From Peptococcaceae bacterium (lineage in GTDB: Bacteria; Bacillota; Desulfitobacteriia; Desulfitobacteriales; Syntrophobotulaceae), in the NCBI GenBank assembly GCA_009782825.1, contig WRII01000004.1, forward strand, positions 1 through 64,000: a stretch of DNA of 64,000 nt, read 5' to 3'. Below, piece after piece: positions 37,344 through 47,008 of the stretch (the first letter of the stretch is position 1; each line of letters opens with the position of its first letter). Both the position numbers and the translations under genes were made by a program. Under the pieces are notes generated by a model. It had not been told where the DNA came from. It did no database searches and saw only the letters and a list, made by a program, of their open reading frames with translations.

Positions 37344-38326
37344 GAGCGGTATTGAAAAATAACCTGCGGCGTCTTGCCATACACACAATTATCCTGCTCA
37401 TCATTTTTATTGCTGCAGCCGTCGCAGCGGCCATCTTCGCGAGTACCGGGATTAAGCAAACATGGGATGTCGCCGTTGTTTCGGAATCATCTGCCGCATT
37501 TAGCCTCTATCAAAACACAGTTAACCCCGATTCGGTAAAAGTAACCTTGATGGACACAACACCGCTGCGTACCGATCTGGTGTCCGGTAAATATGACGCC
37601 ATCCTGACTCTGCATGCCGATGGGAGCCACACAGTGGATTCCATCAAAAGCGAAGATACAACGGCGAAACTGCTGGGCGCTTTGGAAGGTCAACAAAATA
37701 CGGAAATTCTATTCAGCGGCCGGGGAACCGGAACCAATGTGCTGGGCTTTCTGATGACATTTCTGCTGCTCATGGGATCGACGTGTATGAGTATGTATGC
37801 GGACGACAAATCATATGGGCAAATCAGGCGCGTGGCGGCGGCGCCCCTCAAAATCAGCACTTACTTGTTCGCCCACAGCCTGTTTAATTTTTGCTTCCTG
37901 TTCTTCCCGACAATGATTATTCTCTCACTGGTCACGTTCATCAGTAGCGTGGATATTGGGTTCAGCTTCCTGCAGCTCATTGGATTGGTCGCGCTCCTGT
38001 GCGCGTTTTCCTCAGTCTTTTGCCTGCTGCTCTTTTCCCTGCTCTCCGACAAAAACGATTCAGCGAAAATGACTGGCAATACCATCATCATCCTCACATC
38101 CATACTGGCCGGGGGCTTCTTCGCCTTTGATCAGGGAAATCACGCGTTGAGCCTCATCATCCAAGTCCTCCCTCAGAAGGCCCTTTTGACAGTGGCCAAC
38201 GGGTTGGAACAGCACCTGTCTCTCTCCGCCTTTCTCCCCGCCCTCGTCTATCTGGCGGCACTCATTGTTGCTTTCTATGTGATTTCGGTGATCAAGACAA
38301 AGCGCGCTTATGTCGGAAAACGTTGA
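37340..38326 (+). CDS. ABC-2 type exporter permease (second subunit)
   Basis: The protein of about 328 residues has an N-terminal membrane helix, an extracellular domain of about 110 residues, and five or six C-terminal helices. The start overlaps the previous stop (TTATGAG), a translationally coupled pair. Its end overlaps the next gene by 17 bp. Confidence 0.88.
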   Translation: MRAVLKNNLRRLAIHTIILLIIFIAAAVAAAIFASTGIKQTWDVAVVSESSAAFSLYQNTVNPDSVKVTLMDTTPLRTDLVSGKYDAILTLHADGSHTVDSIKSEDTTAKLLGALEGQQNTEILFSGRGTGTNVLGFLMTFLLLMGSTCMSMYADDKSYGQIRRVAAAPLKISTYLFAHSLFNFCFLFFPTMIILSLVTFISSVDIGFSFLQLIGLVALLCAFSSVFCLLLFSLLSDKNDSAKMTGNTIIILTSILAGGFFAFDQGNHALSLIIQVLPQKALLTVANGLEQHLSLSAFLPALVYLAALIVAFYVISVIKTKRAYVGKR

Positions 38327-38699
38327 CGGCAGCAAAACCATCTACTCCGGCATTTGCTGCGCCGTCGGCTACAACGCCCCGGCGGCCTCCTGCGCGTTGC
38401 GGGCGAGCCTGGACAACTTTTCTGAAAGCGACTTCAAAGACAGAACCGGCGAACCCATCCTGGCCGCCGCCTTAATGGACGAAGCCCGCCTGTGGGGCTC
38501 GGCGCGGCTCGCCCAGTGGGCATGGTTTGCCATCGATGAAGCCCTGGAACCCTTCGACGAAGCCGAACACGCGGCCATCCCCATCGTGCTCTGCGTCGCC
38601 GGAGACGACCGCCCGTTAGGCTCGGCGGACGAACGGTTACACACCATGAAAGAAGCCGAACAGGCGCTGGAGAGGCCGATAGCAAAAACAATGGCATGA
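38310..38699 (+). pseudogene. truncated beta-ketoacyl-synthase-like fragment
   Basis: The 129-residue product (IYSGICCAVGYNAPAASCAL then PIVLCVAGDDRPL) resembles the N-terminal third of the thiolase-fold proteins found near type VI secretion and PAAR-toxin loci, but the remaining two thirds are missing. It overlaps the permease gene end and has no clear Shine-Dalgarno, so it may be translated only by coupling. GC-rich codon use differs from its neighbours, suggesting transfer. The similarity is from memory and moderate. Confidence 0.5.
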
Positions 38700-38740
38700 T
38701 CTCCCTCGAATGCGCGGAGAATGTGATGAATATCCTGACC

Positions 38741-39631
38741 TTACTTTTGATCCAACTGTGCTCTCAGTTTTGCGATTTCAGCATCCTTTTGCAGGATCAC
38801 CGATTGCCACTTGCGGTCAGATCGTTCTTCCCCACGCTTTTCCCCGCGTTTTTCCCCGCGTTTTTCCCCGCGTTCTTCCCCGCGTTTTTCCCCGCGTTCT
38901 TCCCCGCGCTCCTCAGCCTCTTTTTGCCATACGGCTTTGGCGTCTTCTATCTTCCACTCTTGTAATAACATATTTGACACCTCCGAACCATTATTTCTTA
39001 GATATTCTGTCAATATGTCCTGTTCTATGCACTCTTTTATGGCTCTCTCTACGGCTTTGGCCCGTTCCAACCCATTCTGTTCGTATTCCCGTGCTTTGGC
39101 GACAAGGAGAATGTATCCGTACAAGCTTTCGCTGCGCCTGACAATGTCTTCGTTGTGTCCTGTGTTGACGTTATAGACGGTTACGGTTAAGTCTAGGGCT
39201 GTCTCGTTGTTGTTGCGCCGGTTATATGAATCTGACAGGCGATAGACGGTTTTTTCTGGGAAGGGCTTCACACCGTTATACAACACGTAGAATTCAGGTT
39301 CTGGTATCATGACGCGCTTTTCGGAATACATCACCGCATTGTCAATGAGTTTTTCATAGATCCTGCCACAGTAAATAAGATCGCGCAGGGGCATGTTCTC
39401 ATTCGGGGTTGACTGATGCTCAAAGAAGACGACCAGCTTATTTCCGATGCTAAAGGAAAGGTCGTTGACCCTATCCATATACAGGGCATCGGCGAGCGTC
39501 AGGTCTACCACGGGTGTATCCGGTGGAAACTGTACTGAAGAAAATGCGTTGTACAGTTCCAGTTCTTTCTCGGGTTCTCCAAACAAGTGCGTAAAGACAC
39601 CTGCCTTGAAATTGCGGTTTACCTTGCTCAT
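38741..39631 (-). CDS. Rpn/PD-(D/E)XK nuclease family transposase-like protein
   Basis: This 296-residue protein fits the Rpn/PDDEXK_2 family (transposase_31-like): the nuclease core is in the first 140 residues (VVDLTLADALYMDRVNDL, LVVFFEHQSTPNENMPLR) and a helical C-terminus follows. Rpn proteins promote RecA-independent recombination or phage defence. Near residues 240-270 an array of GEERGEKRGE units comes from a 12-bp repeat. No inverted repeats mark it as a complete transposon. GGAGG precedes the ATG. Confidence 0.85.
   Translation of the reverse strand: MSKVNRNFKAGVFTHLFGEPEKELELYNAFSSVQFPPDTPVVDLTLADALYMDRVNDLSFSIGNKLVVFFEHQSTPNENMPLRDLIYCGRIYEKLIDNAVMYSEKRVMIPEPEFYVLYNGVKPFPEKTVYRLSDSYNRRNNNETALDLTVTVYNVNTGHNEDIVRRSESLYGYILLVAKAREYEQNGLERAKAVERAIKECIEQDILTEYLRNNGSEVSNMLLQEWKIEDAKAVWQKEAEERGEERGEKRGEERGEKRGEKRGEKRGEERSDRKWQSVILQKDAEIAKLRAQLDQK
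38827..38914 (-). repeat. 12-bp in-frame tandem array in the Rpn-like gene
   Basis: Seven copies of TTCCCCGCGTTT-type units encode GEKR/GEER repeats. Confidence 0.93.
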
Positions 39632-39789
39632 TTTGCCTCCGACGCTTTACTGCTGTTACTGAAATTCTAAGGGAGATCACAGTCTGTTGTCAATAGGGAT
39701 AATGTCCAACTTAATTTATACCATAGGCATGGGGCATACCATGAGCATGACGCTTGGAGTTATTAATTATAGAGCAGCATCGCGATGTA

Positions 39790-39840
39790 TTGCCGAGCCC
39801 AACAATAAAGTATATAATTATTTTTGGACAATCATTGTCT
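39790..39840 (+). promoter_or_regulatory. promoter and palindromic operator of the metal ABC importer
   Basis: TTGCCG (39790-39795), 17-bp spacer, TATAAT (39813-39818). Immediately at the expected transcription start is the palindrome GGACAATCATTGTCT (39826-39840), a 7-1-7 form like Fur/Zur/PerR-family boxes. A metal-sensing repressor bound here would block initiation. Confidence 0.65.
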
Positions 39841-39890
39841 ACCTTTGAAATTTCATGCCCAAACGCAAAAGCTAACGGAGGTTTTATACC

Positions 39891-40883
39891 ATGAAAAGGT
39901 TCGCCTCAATTATTTTGGTCGTTTTATTGCTGTTAACAGCTCTGTCCGGCTGTCATCAAGGTGACAAAGCAGACAAGGTACAAGACAAGAAAATCAGCAT
40001 CGTGTGTACGATTTTCCCGCCATACGATTGGGTGCGGCAAATCCTTGGAGATCAGGCAGATGATATGGATCTGACCCTTCTCCTGAACAATAGAGTTGAT
40101 CTGCACAGCTATCAGCCCTCGGTAGAAGACATTGTGAAAATCTCTACCTGCGATTTGTTCATTTATGTAGGCGGCGAATCCGATCAATGGGTGGAAACCA
40201 TGTTAAAAGAGCCCTCTAACACAAGTAGGGTTGTTATCAATTTCTTGGATACACTTGGAAATACGGCGAAAACAGAGGAACCCCTCGAAGGAATGCAAGA
40301 GGAAGAACATGAAGATGAGGCTAAGGATGAGGCTAAGAAGGAAACCGAATATGATGAACATGTATGGCTCTCCTTGAAAAATGCCAAGACATTTTGTTCT
40401 GTCATTGCCGGCGCACTTTCATCATTAGATCCTGATCATGCCGGAGAATATAAGAACAATGCGGACGCATATACCATGAAGTTGTCAGATTTGGACGCAG
40501 AATATAATACGGTCATAGAAGCGTCTCCTGTTAAAACCTTATTGTTCGGCGACCGGTTTCCGTTCCGCTACCTGACAGATGACTATGGGCTGACTCCCTA
40601 CGCCGCTTTTCCTGGATGCTCTGCTGAAACAGAAGCTAGTTTTGATACTGTTATAGGTTTGGCGAAGAAAGTGGATGAATTAAACCTGAACACCATTATG
40701 GTCACCGAAAGTTCAGATCAGTCCATTGCTCGAACCATCCTCAATAGTACACAGAATAAAAACCAACAGATTCTCGTACTGAATTCCATGCAGTCGGTTA
40801 CACTAGGAGATGTGAGGAACGGAACAACTTATCATACCATCATGGAATCCAACTTGAACGTGCTCAAAGAAGCTCTGAAGTAA
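39891..40883 (+). CDS. znuA: metal (Zn/Mn-type) ABC transporter substrate-binding lipoprotein
   Basis: This 330-residue lipoprotein (signal with lipobox ALSGC) fits cluster A-I metal-binding proteins: LHSYQPSVEDIVKI, a His in YDEHVWLSLKNAK, LFGDRFPFRYL and a C-terminal TESSDQS. It has an acidic, lysine-rich loop with a DEAK tandem repeat in place of the histidine-rich loop of classic ZnuA. It feeds the ATPase and permease encoded downstream. The choice of zinc over manganese is inferred. Confidence 0.88.
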   Translation: MKRFASIILVVLLLLTALSGCHQGDKADKVQDKKISIVCTIFPPYDWVRQILGDQADDMDLTLLLNNRVDLHSYQPSVEDIVKISTCDLFIYVGGESDQWVETMLKEPSNTSRVVINFLDTLGNTAKTEEPLEGMQEEEHEDEAKDEAKKETEYDEHVWLSLKNAKTFCSVIAGALSSLDPDHAGEYKNNADAYTMKLSDLDAEYNTVIEASPVKTLLFGDRFPFRYLTDDYGLTPYAAFPGCSAETEASFDTVIGLAKKVDELNLNTIMVTESSDQSIARTILNSTQNKNQQILVLNSMQSVTLGDVRNGTTYHTIMESNLNVLKEALK

Positions 40884-40987
40884 AAAGTCACCTATGGAGA
40901 CACAGACCGCCAGGTTATCATACCGGGATATCACCGGCATTCGCCAATGGCAGTATGGATGGACAAAACTAAAGGAGGAGGCGCCTT

Positions 40988-41701
40988 ATGCCGCAGTTAT
41001 CCTGTCAGAATTTGACCCTTGGCTATGAAGGCAAAGTGGTAATTTCCGGTTTTTCCTTTACCGTAAATACCGGAGATTATCTCTGTATTGTTGGGGAAAA
41101 CGGATCAGGCAAAAGTACATTGATGAAAACCCTGCTGCGCCTGAAGATGCCGATGTCCGGGCAGATTGTGATGGGAGACGGTTTGACTCCAAACGAGATC
41201 GGTTATCTGCCCCAGCAGACCATTGTGCAAAAGGATTTTCCCGCGTCTGTAAAAGAGGTTGTCCGCTCCGGTTGTCTGAACCGCTGCGGGTTGCGTCCCT
41301 TTTATAATAGAAAAGAAAAGCGAATGGCAGACGAAAACATGGAAAAACTTGGTGTTAAGAATCTCGCCCACCGCTGTTATCGAGAACTCTCCGGCGGGCA
41401 GCAGCAAAGGACGCTTTTGGCAAGAGCTCTGTGCGCCGCCCAAAAAATTCTGCTCCTAGATGAGCCGGCAGCCGGGCTTGACCCCAAGGCGACAGATGAG
41501 CTGTATACTCTCATAAAAAAATTGAATGACAGTGGCATGACCATGATTATGATTTCTCATGATATCGCCGTTTCCTTAAAATACGCTTCCCACATCCTGC
41601 ATCTGGGAACACAATCTTCATTGTTTTTTGGAAAAACAGAGGATTATGTAATCAGTGAAACAGGTCTTATATACACCGGATTAGAAGGGGAGCAGACATG
41701 A
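40988..41701 (+). CDS. znuC: metal ABC transporter ATP-binding protein
   Basis: This 237-residue ATPase has Walker A GENGSGKSTLM, signature LSGGQQQRTLLA, Walker B ILLLDEPAAGLD and the switch His ISHDIA, in the ZnuC/MntB branch. AAAGGAGG precedes the ATG and the stop overlaps the permease start by 4 bp. Confidence 0.93.
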   Translation: MPQLSCQNLTLGYEGKVVISGFSFTVNTGDYLCIVGENGSGKSTLMKTLLRLKMPMSGQIVMGDGLTPNEIGYLPQQTIVQKDFPASVKEVVRSGCLNRCGLRPFYNRKEKRMADENMEKLGVKNLAHRCYRELSGGQQQRTLLARALCAAQKILLLDEPAAGLDPKATDELYTLIKKLNDSGMTMIMISHDIAVSLKYASHILHLGTQSSLFFGKTEDYVISETGLIYTGLEGEQT

Positions 41702-42585
41702 TCGAGATTATAGATAAACTCGCTTCTTATTTTCAATATCCGTTCGTGCTGTATGCTATGATTGCCGGCGTTCTGATAGCGCTCTGTTCCTCTCTTTTGG
41801 GTGTAACTCTGGTATTGAAGCGCCTTTCTTTCATCGGAGACGGCCTTTCCCACGTTGCCTTTGGCGCTATGGCAATTGCTGTAGCAGTGAATGTCGTTGG
41901 CAAGCAATACTTCCAGGCAAGCCAAGACGTCCTGCCACACAACTTCTTCTTGGTTTTGCCCATAACGATTTTTGCTGCTGTCCTGCTGCTGCGTACAGGG
42001 CAGAACACAAAAATCAAGGGCGATGCGGCTCTCGCCATGATTTCAGTAGGATCCCTCGCAATCGGCTATCTTCTCATGAACCTTTTTTCCAAGTCCTCGA
42101 ATCTCTCAGGAGACGTTTGCTCCACATTATTTGGATCCACTTCCATTCTGACGTTAACCGAGACAGAAATGTGGTTGTGCGTTGTTTTTTCGGTGCTGGT
42201 GACAGGTGTCTTTCTGTTTTTTTATAACAAAATCTTCACTGTCACCTTTGACGAGGATTTTGCCACAGCCACCGGCACCAGAGCCAAACTCTATAACCTG
42301 ATCCTTGCCATTGTCATTGCTGTTGTAATTGTGCTGGCCATGAATTTGGTCGGCGCGCTGCTGATCTCCGCGTTAGTGATATTTCCGGCTCTGTCCGCCA
42401 TGCGAATTTTCAAGAGCTTTCAGGCCGTCACCCTATGTTCAGTGATTGTGTCGGTGTTCTGCGCTGCTCTTGGCATCCTGATCTCTATTGTAGCGGGGAC
42501 GCCGGTAGGCTCTACCATTGTCGTCGTCGATATTGTGGTCTTTTCTCTTTTCAGCGCAACCAGTCTATTAAAGAGGAGGTTCTGA
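41698..42585 (+). CDS. znuB: metal ABC transporter permease
   Basis: This 295-residue ABC-3 permease has eight or so membrane helices and the family's LLGVTLVLKRLSFIGDGLSH near the N-terminus. It overlaps the ATPase gene by 4 bp (ATGA). It forms the channel of the Zn/Mn-type importer. Confidence 0.93.
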   Translation: MIEIIDKLASYFQYPFVLYAMIAGVLIALCSSLLGVTLVLKRLSFIGDGLSHVAFGAMAIAVAVNVVGKQYFQASQDVLPHNFFLVLPITIFAAVLLLRTGQNTKIKGDAALAMISVGSLAIGYLLMNLFSKSSNLSGDVCSTLFGSTSILTLTETEMWLCVVFSVLVTGVFLFFYNKIFTVTFDEDFATATGTRAKLYNLILAIVIAVVIVLAMNLVGALLISALVIFPALSAMRIFKSFQAVTLCSVIVSVFCAALGILISIVAGTPVGSTIVVVDIVVFSLFSATSLLKRRF

Positions 42586-42589
42586 CACC

Positions 42590-43033
42590 ATGAAAAAATA
42601 TGTATTGCTTGGAGGAATCCTGTGTCTCCTATTCTCATATACCTTAGGCTGTTCCGCACCGGCCGCCGATGCAAGTGTCGATGTGGATTTAACAGTCTTA
42701 AGCCGCACAATGGTTTATGCCGAAGCCGCTGACATGACCAATAACCCTGATAATTATATAGGGAAAACAGTGAAAATGAGCGGCCTTTATGGGTCATCTC
42801 AGTATGATCAAACCGGCCGGCTTTTCCATTACGTGCTTATAGAAGACGCAGCCGCTTGCTGCCAACAGGGTTTCGAATTCGTATGGAACGGAGAGCATAT
42901 TTACCCGGATGACTACCCAGAGGAAACAACACAAATTGAAATCGTTGGGGTGTTCCAAAGTTATGAGGTATCTGGTAACACGTATTACTGTTTAGCGGTT
43001 GATAATATACTTGTTTTAAACTCTTCTCAATAA
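42590..43033 (+). CDS. lipoprotein of the metal-importer operon
   Basis: This 147-residue lipoprotein has a signal ending in TLGCSAP and a beta-rich OB-like domain (IGKTVKMSGLYG, HYVLIEDAAACCQQGFEF with vicinal cysteines, EIVGVFQSYE). It starts four bases after the permease stop. Similar small lipoproteins accompany zinc importers in other Clostridia (recollection); vicinal cysteines suggest metal handling (inference). Confidence 0.78.
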   Translation: MKKYVLLGGILCLLFSYTLGCSAPAADASVDVDLTVLSRTMVYAEAADMTNNPDNYIGKTVKMSGLYGSSQYDQTGRLFHYVLIEDAAACCQQGFEFVWNGEHIYPDDYPEETTQIEIVGVFQSYEVSGNTYYCLAVDNILVLNSSQ

Positions 43034-43074
43034 AAGTCATTACAAGAGAAGTCATTACAAGAGAAGTCATTACA
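43034..43074. repeat. 15-bp tandem array GAAGTCATTACAAGA
   Basis: Nearly three perfect copies lie between the lipoprotein stop and the convergent aldo-keto reductase stop. Confidence 0.93.
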
Positions 43075-43105
43075 TTATGAAGCGACTGGTCATTGAAGCA
43101 TTAAG

Positions 43106-44239
43106 CTATCCCCACATATCCCGCAATTCTTCAGTAATCTTCGCCATCCGCTCCGGAATATCAATCATCTGCGGACAAAAATCAACACAGTGACCACAGT
43201 CCGTACACCGATCAGCCATCTTCTCCGGACCCAACTGCTCTAACCCAATAGAATATCCTATCTTGTCGCCAGAAGTGAGCCACCCGTTGTGCAAGCCAAA
43301 AACCCGCGGAATATCTACTCCCGACGGACACTCCATACAATACCCACACGCCGTACACGGTATGGGACACGCTGCCCTGAAAGCATCCAGCGCCAGCTGA
43401 ATCACATTCTGCTCCTCCTGAGTCAACGGTTTAAAGCCACTCAACGTCGCAATATTATCCTTCAGCTGCTCCATCGTAGTCATCCCACTCAAAATCGTCA
43501 ACACATTGGGTAATGACGCACAGTAGCGCATCGCCCAGGACGCCACACTGGCCTTTGCCTCCGCAGCCCGGAGAATCTCCCGGGATTTCTCACACAAAGA
43601 CGCTAATCCCCCACCCCGGACCGGCTCCATCACAATCACCGGAATATTCCTTTGCGTCAAAATCTCATACTGCCTCTCAGCATCCTGAAGTTCCCAGTCC
43701 ATATAATTGAGCTGGAGCTGACCAAAATCAAACTCGTAGCGGGTCACCAATCGCTCCAAAAGTTCAGTCCCCCCATGGAAAGAAAACCCCAGATGACGGA
43801 TTTTTCCCTGGGCCTGCTTCTTCTTCAAATAAGCATAAACCTTGAACTTCTCCATGACAGCCAGCAATTCCTCATTCATACTATGCATCAGGTAAAAATC
43901 AAAATAGTCCGTCCGGCAGTTCCTCAGCTGCTCATGAAAAATCCGATCCACATCCTTACGTTTCTCCAAGGAAAACAAAGGCATTTTCGTCGCCAAAAAA
44001 TACTTGTCCCGCGGATACGGCGCTAAAGCCTCCCCCACAAAAGCCTCCGAGGTTTTCCTATGATAAGGATAGGCCGTATCAAAATACGTCACCCCATGAG
44101 CCAGCGCATAGTCCAGCATCTGCCGGGCTTTTTCCTTGTCAATACACTCTGCCTTCCCATCGATCACCGGAAAACGCATACACCCAAACCCCAGCAAGGA
44201 AACCTGTTCATTTGTCTTTTTATAAACTCTCGTATCCAT
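43106..44239 (-). CDS. aldo-keto reductase with C-terminal 4Fe-4S motifs
   Basis: This 377-residue protein combines an aldo-keto reductase barrel (LLGFGCMRFPVI; Asp/Tyr in FDTAYPYH; Lys in LATKMPL; His in YLMHSM) with a C-terminal ferredoxin-like segment (CTACGYCMECPSGV and CTDCGHCVDFCP). Such fusions are common in strict anaerobes and probably take electrons from ferredoxin. The ATG at 44239 follows AGGAGG. The substrate is not known. Confidence 0.94.
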   Translation of the reverse strand: MDTRVYKKTNEQVSLLGFGCMRFPVIDGKAECIDKEKARQMLDYALAHGVTYFDTAYPYHRKTSEAFVGEALAPYPRDKYFLATKMPLFSLEKRKDVDRIFHEQLRNCRTDYFDFYLMHSMNEELLAVMEKFKVYAYLKKKQAQGKIRHLGFSFHGGTELLERLVTRYEFDFGQLQLNYMDWELQDAERQYEILTQRNIPVIVMEPVRGGGLASLCEKSREILRAAEAKASVASWAMRYCASLPNVLTILSGMTTMEQLKDNIATLSGFKPLTQEEQNVIQLALDAFRAACPIPCTACGYCMECPSGVDIPRVFGLHNGWLTSGDKIGYSIGLEQLGPEKMADRCTDCGHCVDFCPQMIDIPERMAKITEELRDMWG

Positions 44240-44534
44240 ATGATTGCCTCCTGATCTGGCTGTATTCCTTCCCCAAAAAATTTCAGGGCAAACTTCGCAG
44301 CACACATTCTTTTATTCTTTATTTATTCTATGTTATTCTATCCTTTTCTTAAATAACCTTTTGCCCTTTTTAGGGTTCTATTACATTAATTCAGGATTCA
44401 GATGAGGCAATAAGCCTCAGGTAACAATATTTTGTTGCGTGAAGAGTGTCAAAATGCTACAATTTCTTTAAAAAATACATTAATCAAATTCATGGACGGT
44501 GTCATGCAGGCACAGGTTTCGTAAGGAGATAACC
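44240..44534. other. AT-rich divergent spacer
   Basis: This spacer lies between the aldo-keto reductase and the kinase gene. No RNA gene, array or convincing promoter was found; it must hold the start signals of both genes. Confidence 0.5.
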
Positions 44535-44928
44535 ATGAGCGACATCAAACACTACGAACCCCTATGGGGCACATGGTACATAGACTCCCTGCTGGGAGAA
44601 GGAGGGTTCGGCAAAGTTTATAAAGTCCGCCAGGAACAGTTTGGCAAGACCTACTATTCAGCTGTGAAAATCATCTCCGTTCCCAATAACGACGCCGAGC
44701 TGCGGCAGATAAAAAGTGAAGGACTGGATCAAGACTCCATAGAAAAGTTTCTCTACGCCTTCGTCACAGACATCATCACAGAAATCGATTTGATGGGGCA
44801 GCTCAAAGGCAACAGCAACATAGTCACCTTGGAAGACCACCAAGTTATCCCCAAAGCCGATGGCATCGGCTGGGATATTCTGATGCGCATGGAATTGCTC
44901 ACCAGCCTTACCGACCATATTGAACGCA

Positions 44929-44937
44929 CCCCCCCCC
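44929..44937 (+). repeat. C9 homopolymer at the kinase frameshift
   Basis: This run of nine C sits exactly where the kinase reading frame is lost. Confidence 0.95.
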
Positions 44938-45857
44938 ACCCCAGCCAACGTCATCAAGTTAGGCATTCACATTTGCCGGGCTTTAGAGCTGTGCGCCCAG
45001 AGAAACACCATACACCGAGACATCAAACCAGACAACATCTTTATCTCCTCCTACAACGAATACAAGCTGGGCGACTTCGGGGTAGCCCGGCATCTGGAGC
45101 GCACCTCGTCCGGGCTTTCTAAAAAAGGCACATACACCTACATGGCGCCGGAAGTATTCCGGGGAGAACCGTACGGCTCCAACATAGATACCTATTCCCT
45201 GGGCATCGTCATGTACCGCCTGCTCAACCAGAACCGAGCCCCATTCCTGCCAAACTTTCCTCAGCTCATCATGCCCAACGATCGGGATGACGCGCTGCAG
45301 AAACGTCTGCGTGGTGCCCCTATCCCCACTCTAAAGAACATAACACCAGAGCTCAATCGCATTGTGCGGAAAGCCTGCGCATTTGACCGTCATAAGCGGT
45401 TTGCCAGCCCCACCAAAATGCGCGAGGCTCTGGAAGCTGTGGCCAAGAGTCAGGCTTATGAGGTCATGACGCCACAGACCATACTTGCAGAAAATCCCCC
45501 GATCCTGGCAGCAACGGAGACCCCGTCCCAGCCCTTGCCGGAACTATCCGCAACATACATGGCGTCCCATACCCTGACAAAACCATCGGCAGCACATATG
45601 GCGTCCCAACCATCGGCAGCACACACGGCGTCCCGGGCCGCACCTTCCCCCATACCTAGCCATAACGCAAGGAAGAAAAACAGAACCAAGCTTATAGCCC
45701 TCCTCAGCTCTTGTGGCGCAGTGGTCATAGCTGTGATTATTGGCCTTTTTGTGTGGGTGGGAAGTTTGAATAATTCGGGAGATCTGAACGTTTCGGAAGA
45801 CCAGGGGGATCCGCAGGGACAGGAGCAAAGCTCCACCCTCTCAAATGATGATCTCAC

Positions 45858-46863
45858 CATTATTAGCGTAGGTGGAGGGTTCAACCATACGATGGCGATC
45901 AAACACGATCACAGCCTCTGGGCCTGGGGAGAGAACCAGTACGGGCAGCTCGGCGACAGTACGAAAACGAACAAATCAACTCCAGTGAAAATCATGGATG
46001 ATGTGATGTGGGGTTCGGCAGGTGGTGATCATACATTTGCCATCAAAAAAGACGGCAGTCTTTGGGGCTGGGGCAGGAATCAGTATGGACAGCTCGGTGA
46101 TAGCACGAAGACAGACAGATCAACTCCAGTGAAAATCATGGATGATGTCGTCCAGGTTTCGGGATCCTTTCACTCACTGGCAATTAAAAAGGACGGCAGT
46201 CTTTGGGCCTGGGGATGGAACATTGGCGGACAACTCGGCGACGGCACAACGACGGACAAATCAACTCCGGTGAAAATCATGGATGATATTGCCCAGGTTT
46301 CGGCAGGTTCCGGTCATACATTGGCAGTCAAAAATGACGGCAGCCTTTGGGCCTGGGGAGCTAACGCCAGCGGACAACTTGGCGACGGTACGATAGTGAA
46401 CAAATCAACTCCAGTGAAAATCATGGATGATGTCGCGCAGGTTTCGATAGGTGTTGATCATACATTGGCAATCAAAAAAGATGGCACTCTTTGGGCCTGG
46501 GGAGCTAACCACAGCGGACAGCTCGGCGACGGTACAATGGTGGGCAAAGCAATTCCGGTGAAAATCATGGATGATGTCGCGCAGGTTTCGGCAAACGTTG
46601 CTGCTCATACATTGGCAGTCAAAAAGGACGGCAGCCTTTGGGTTTGGGGAAATGGCGAGGATGGACGTCTTGGCGATGGTACGACGGTGGACAAAGCAGC
46701 TCCGGTGAAAATCATGGATGATGTCGCACAGGTTTCGACAGGGCACTATCATTCATTGGCAATCAAAAAAGACGGCAGCCTTTGGGTTTGGGGAGGTAAC
46801 ATGTCCGGGCAGCTCGGCGATGGAATGACAACAAACAGGTCAACTCCGGCAAAAATCGATCTA
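45858..46863 (+). repeat. seven tandem RCC1 repeats (141-147 bp period)
   Basis: Each unit encodes about 48 residues of the form [18 protein letters not shown] with GQLGDGT and [10 protein letters not shown]. Seven units match one seven-bladed propeller. DNA identity between units is high, so recombination could change the copy number. Confidence 0.92.
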
Positions 46864-47008
46864 TGAATACAAAACCTCATCAATTATGGCGTAAGCTCTC
46901 ATGAAACTATTGTCCCGATTTTCCGCGTTCCTGCGCTCCCTTTTGGTTATCTGCTGGGCAACGCAGAGGGTAATGGGAAAATCCTATTTTAATCAGAATA
47001 CGTTGAAC

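Larger units (their letters stand above)
44535..46866 (+). pseudogene. Ser/Thr protein kinase with RCC1 propeller ectodomain, split at a C9 tract
   Basis: The first frame (ATG 44535, AAGGAG upstream) holds the kinase N-lobe: GEGGFGKVY (residues 21-29) and the AVK lysine. It loses the kinase sequence just after a run of nine C (44929-44937). The next frame, one base over, resumes exactly with [14 protein letters not shown] and APEVF, then a Pro/Ser/Ala-rich juxtamembrane stretch, one membrane helix ([19 protein letters not shown]) and seven RCC1/propeller repeats to the end. Removing or adding Cs would restore a single protein of about 775 residues. The architecture suggests a receptor kinase with an outside propeller sensor. 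The C tract could be a phase-variation switch, a true mutation or a sequencing error. Confidence 0.85.

Noticed and set aside
38827-38914. Possible CRISPR-like array
   Set aside because: Units are 12 bp, contiguous and in frame within a gene, with no spacers. None of the other arrays shows unique spacers either.
38741-39631. Complete insertion sequence around the Rpn-like gene
   Set aside because: I could not find terminal inverted repeats or a target duplication in the flanks.
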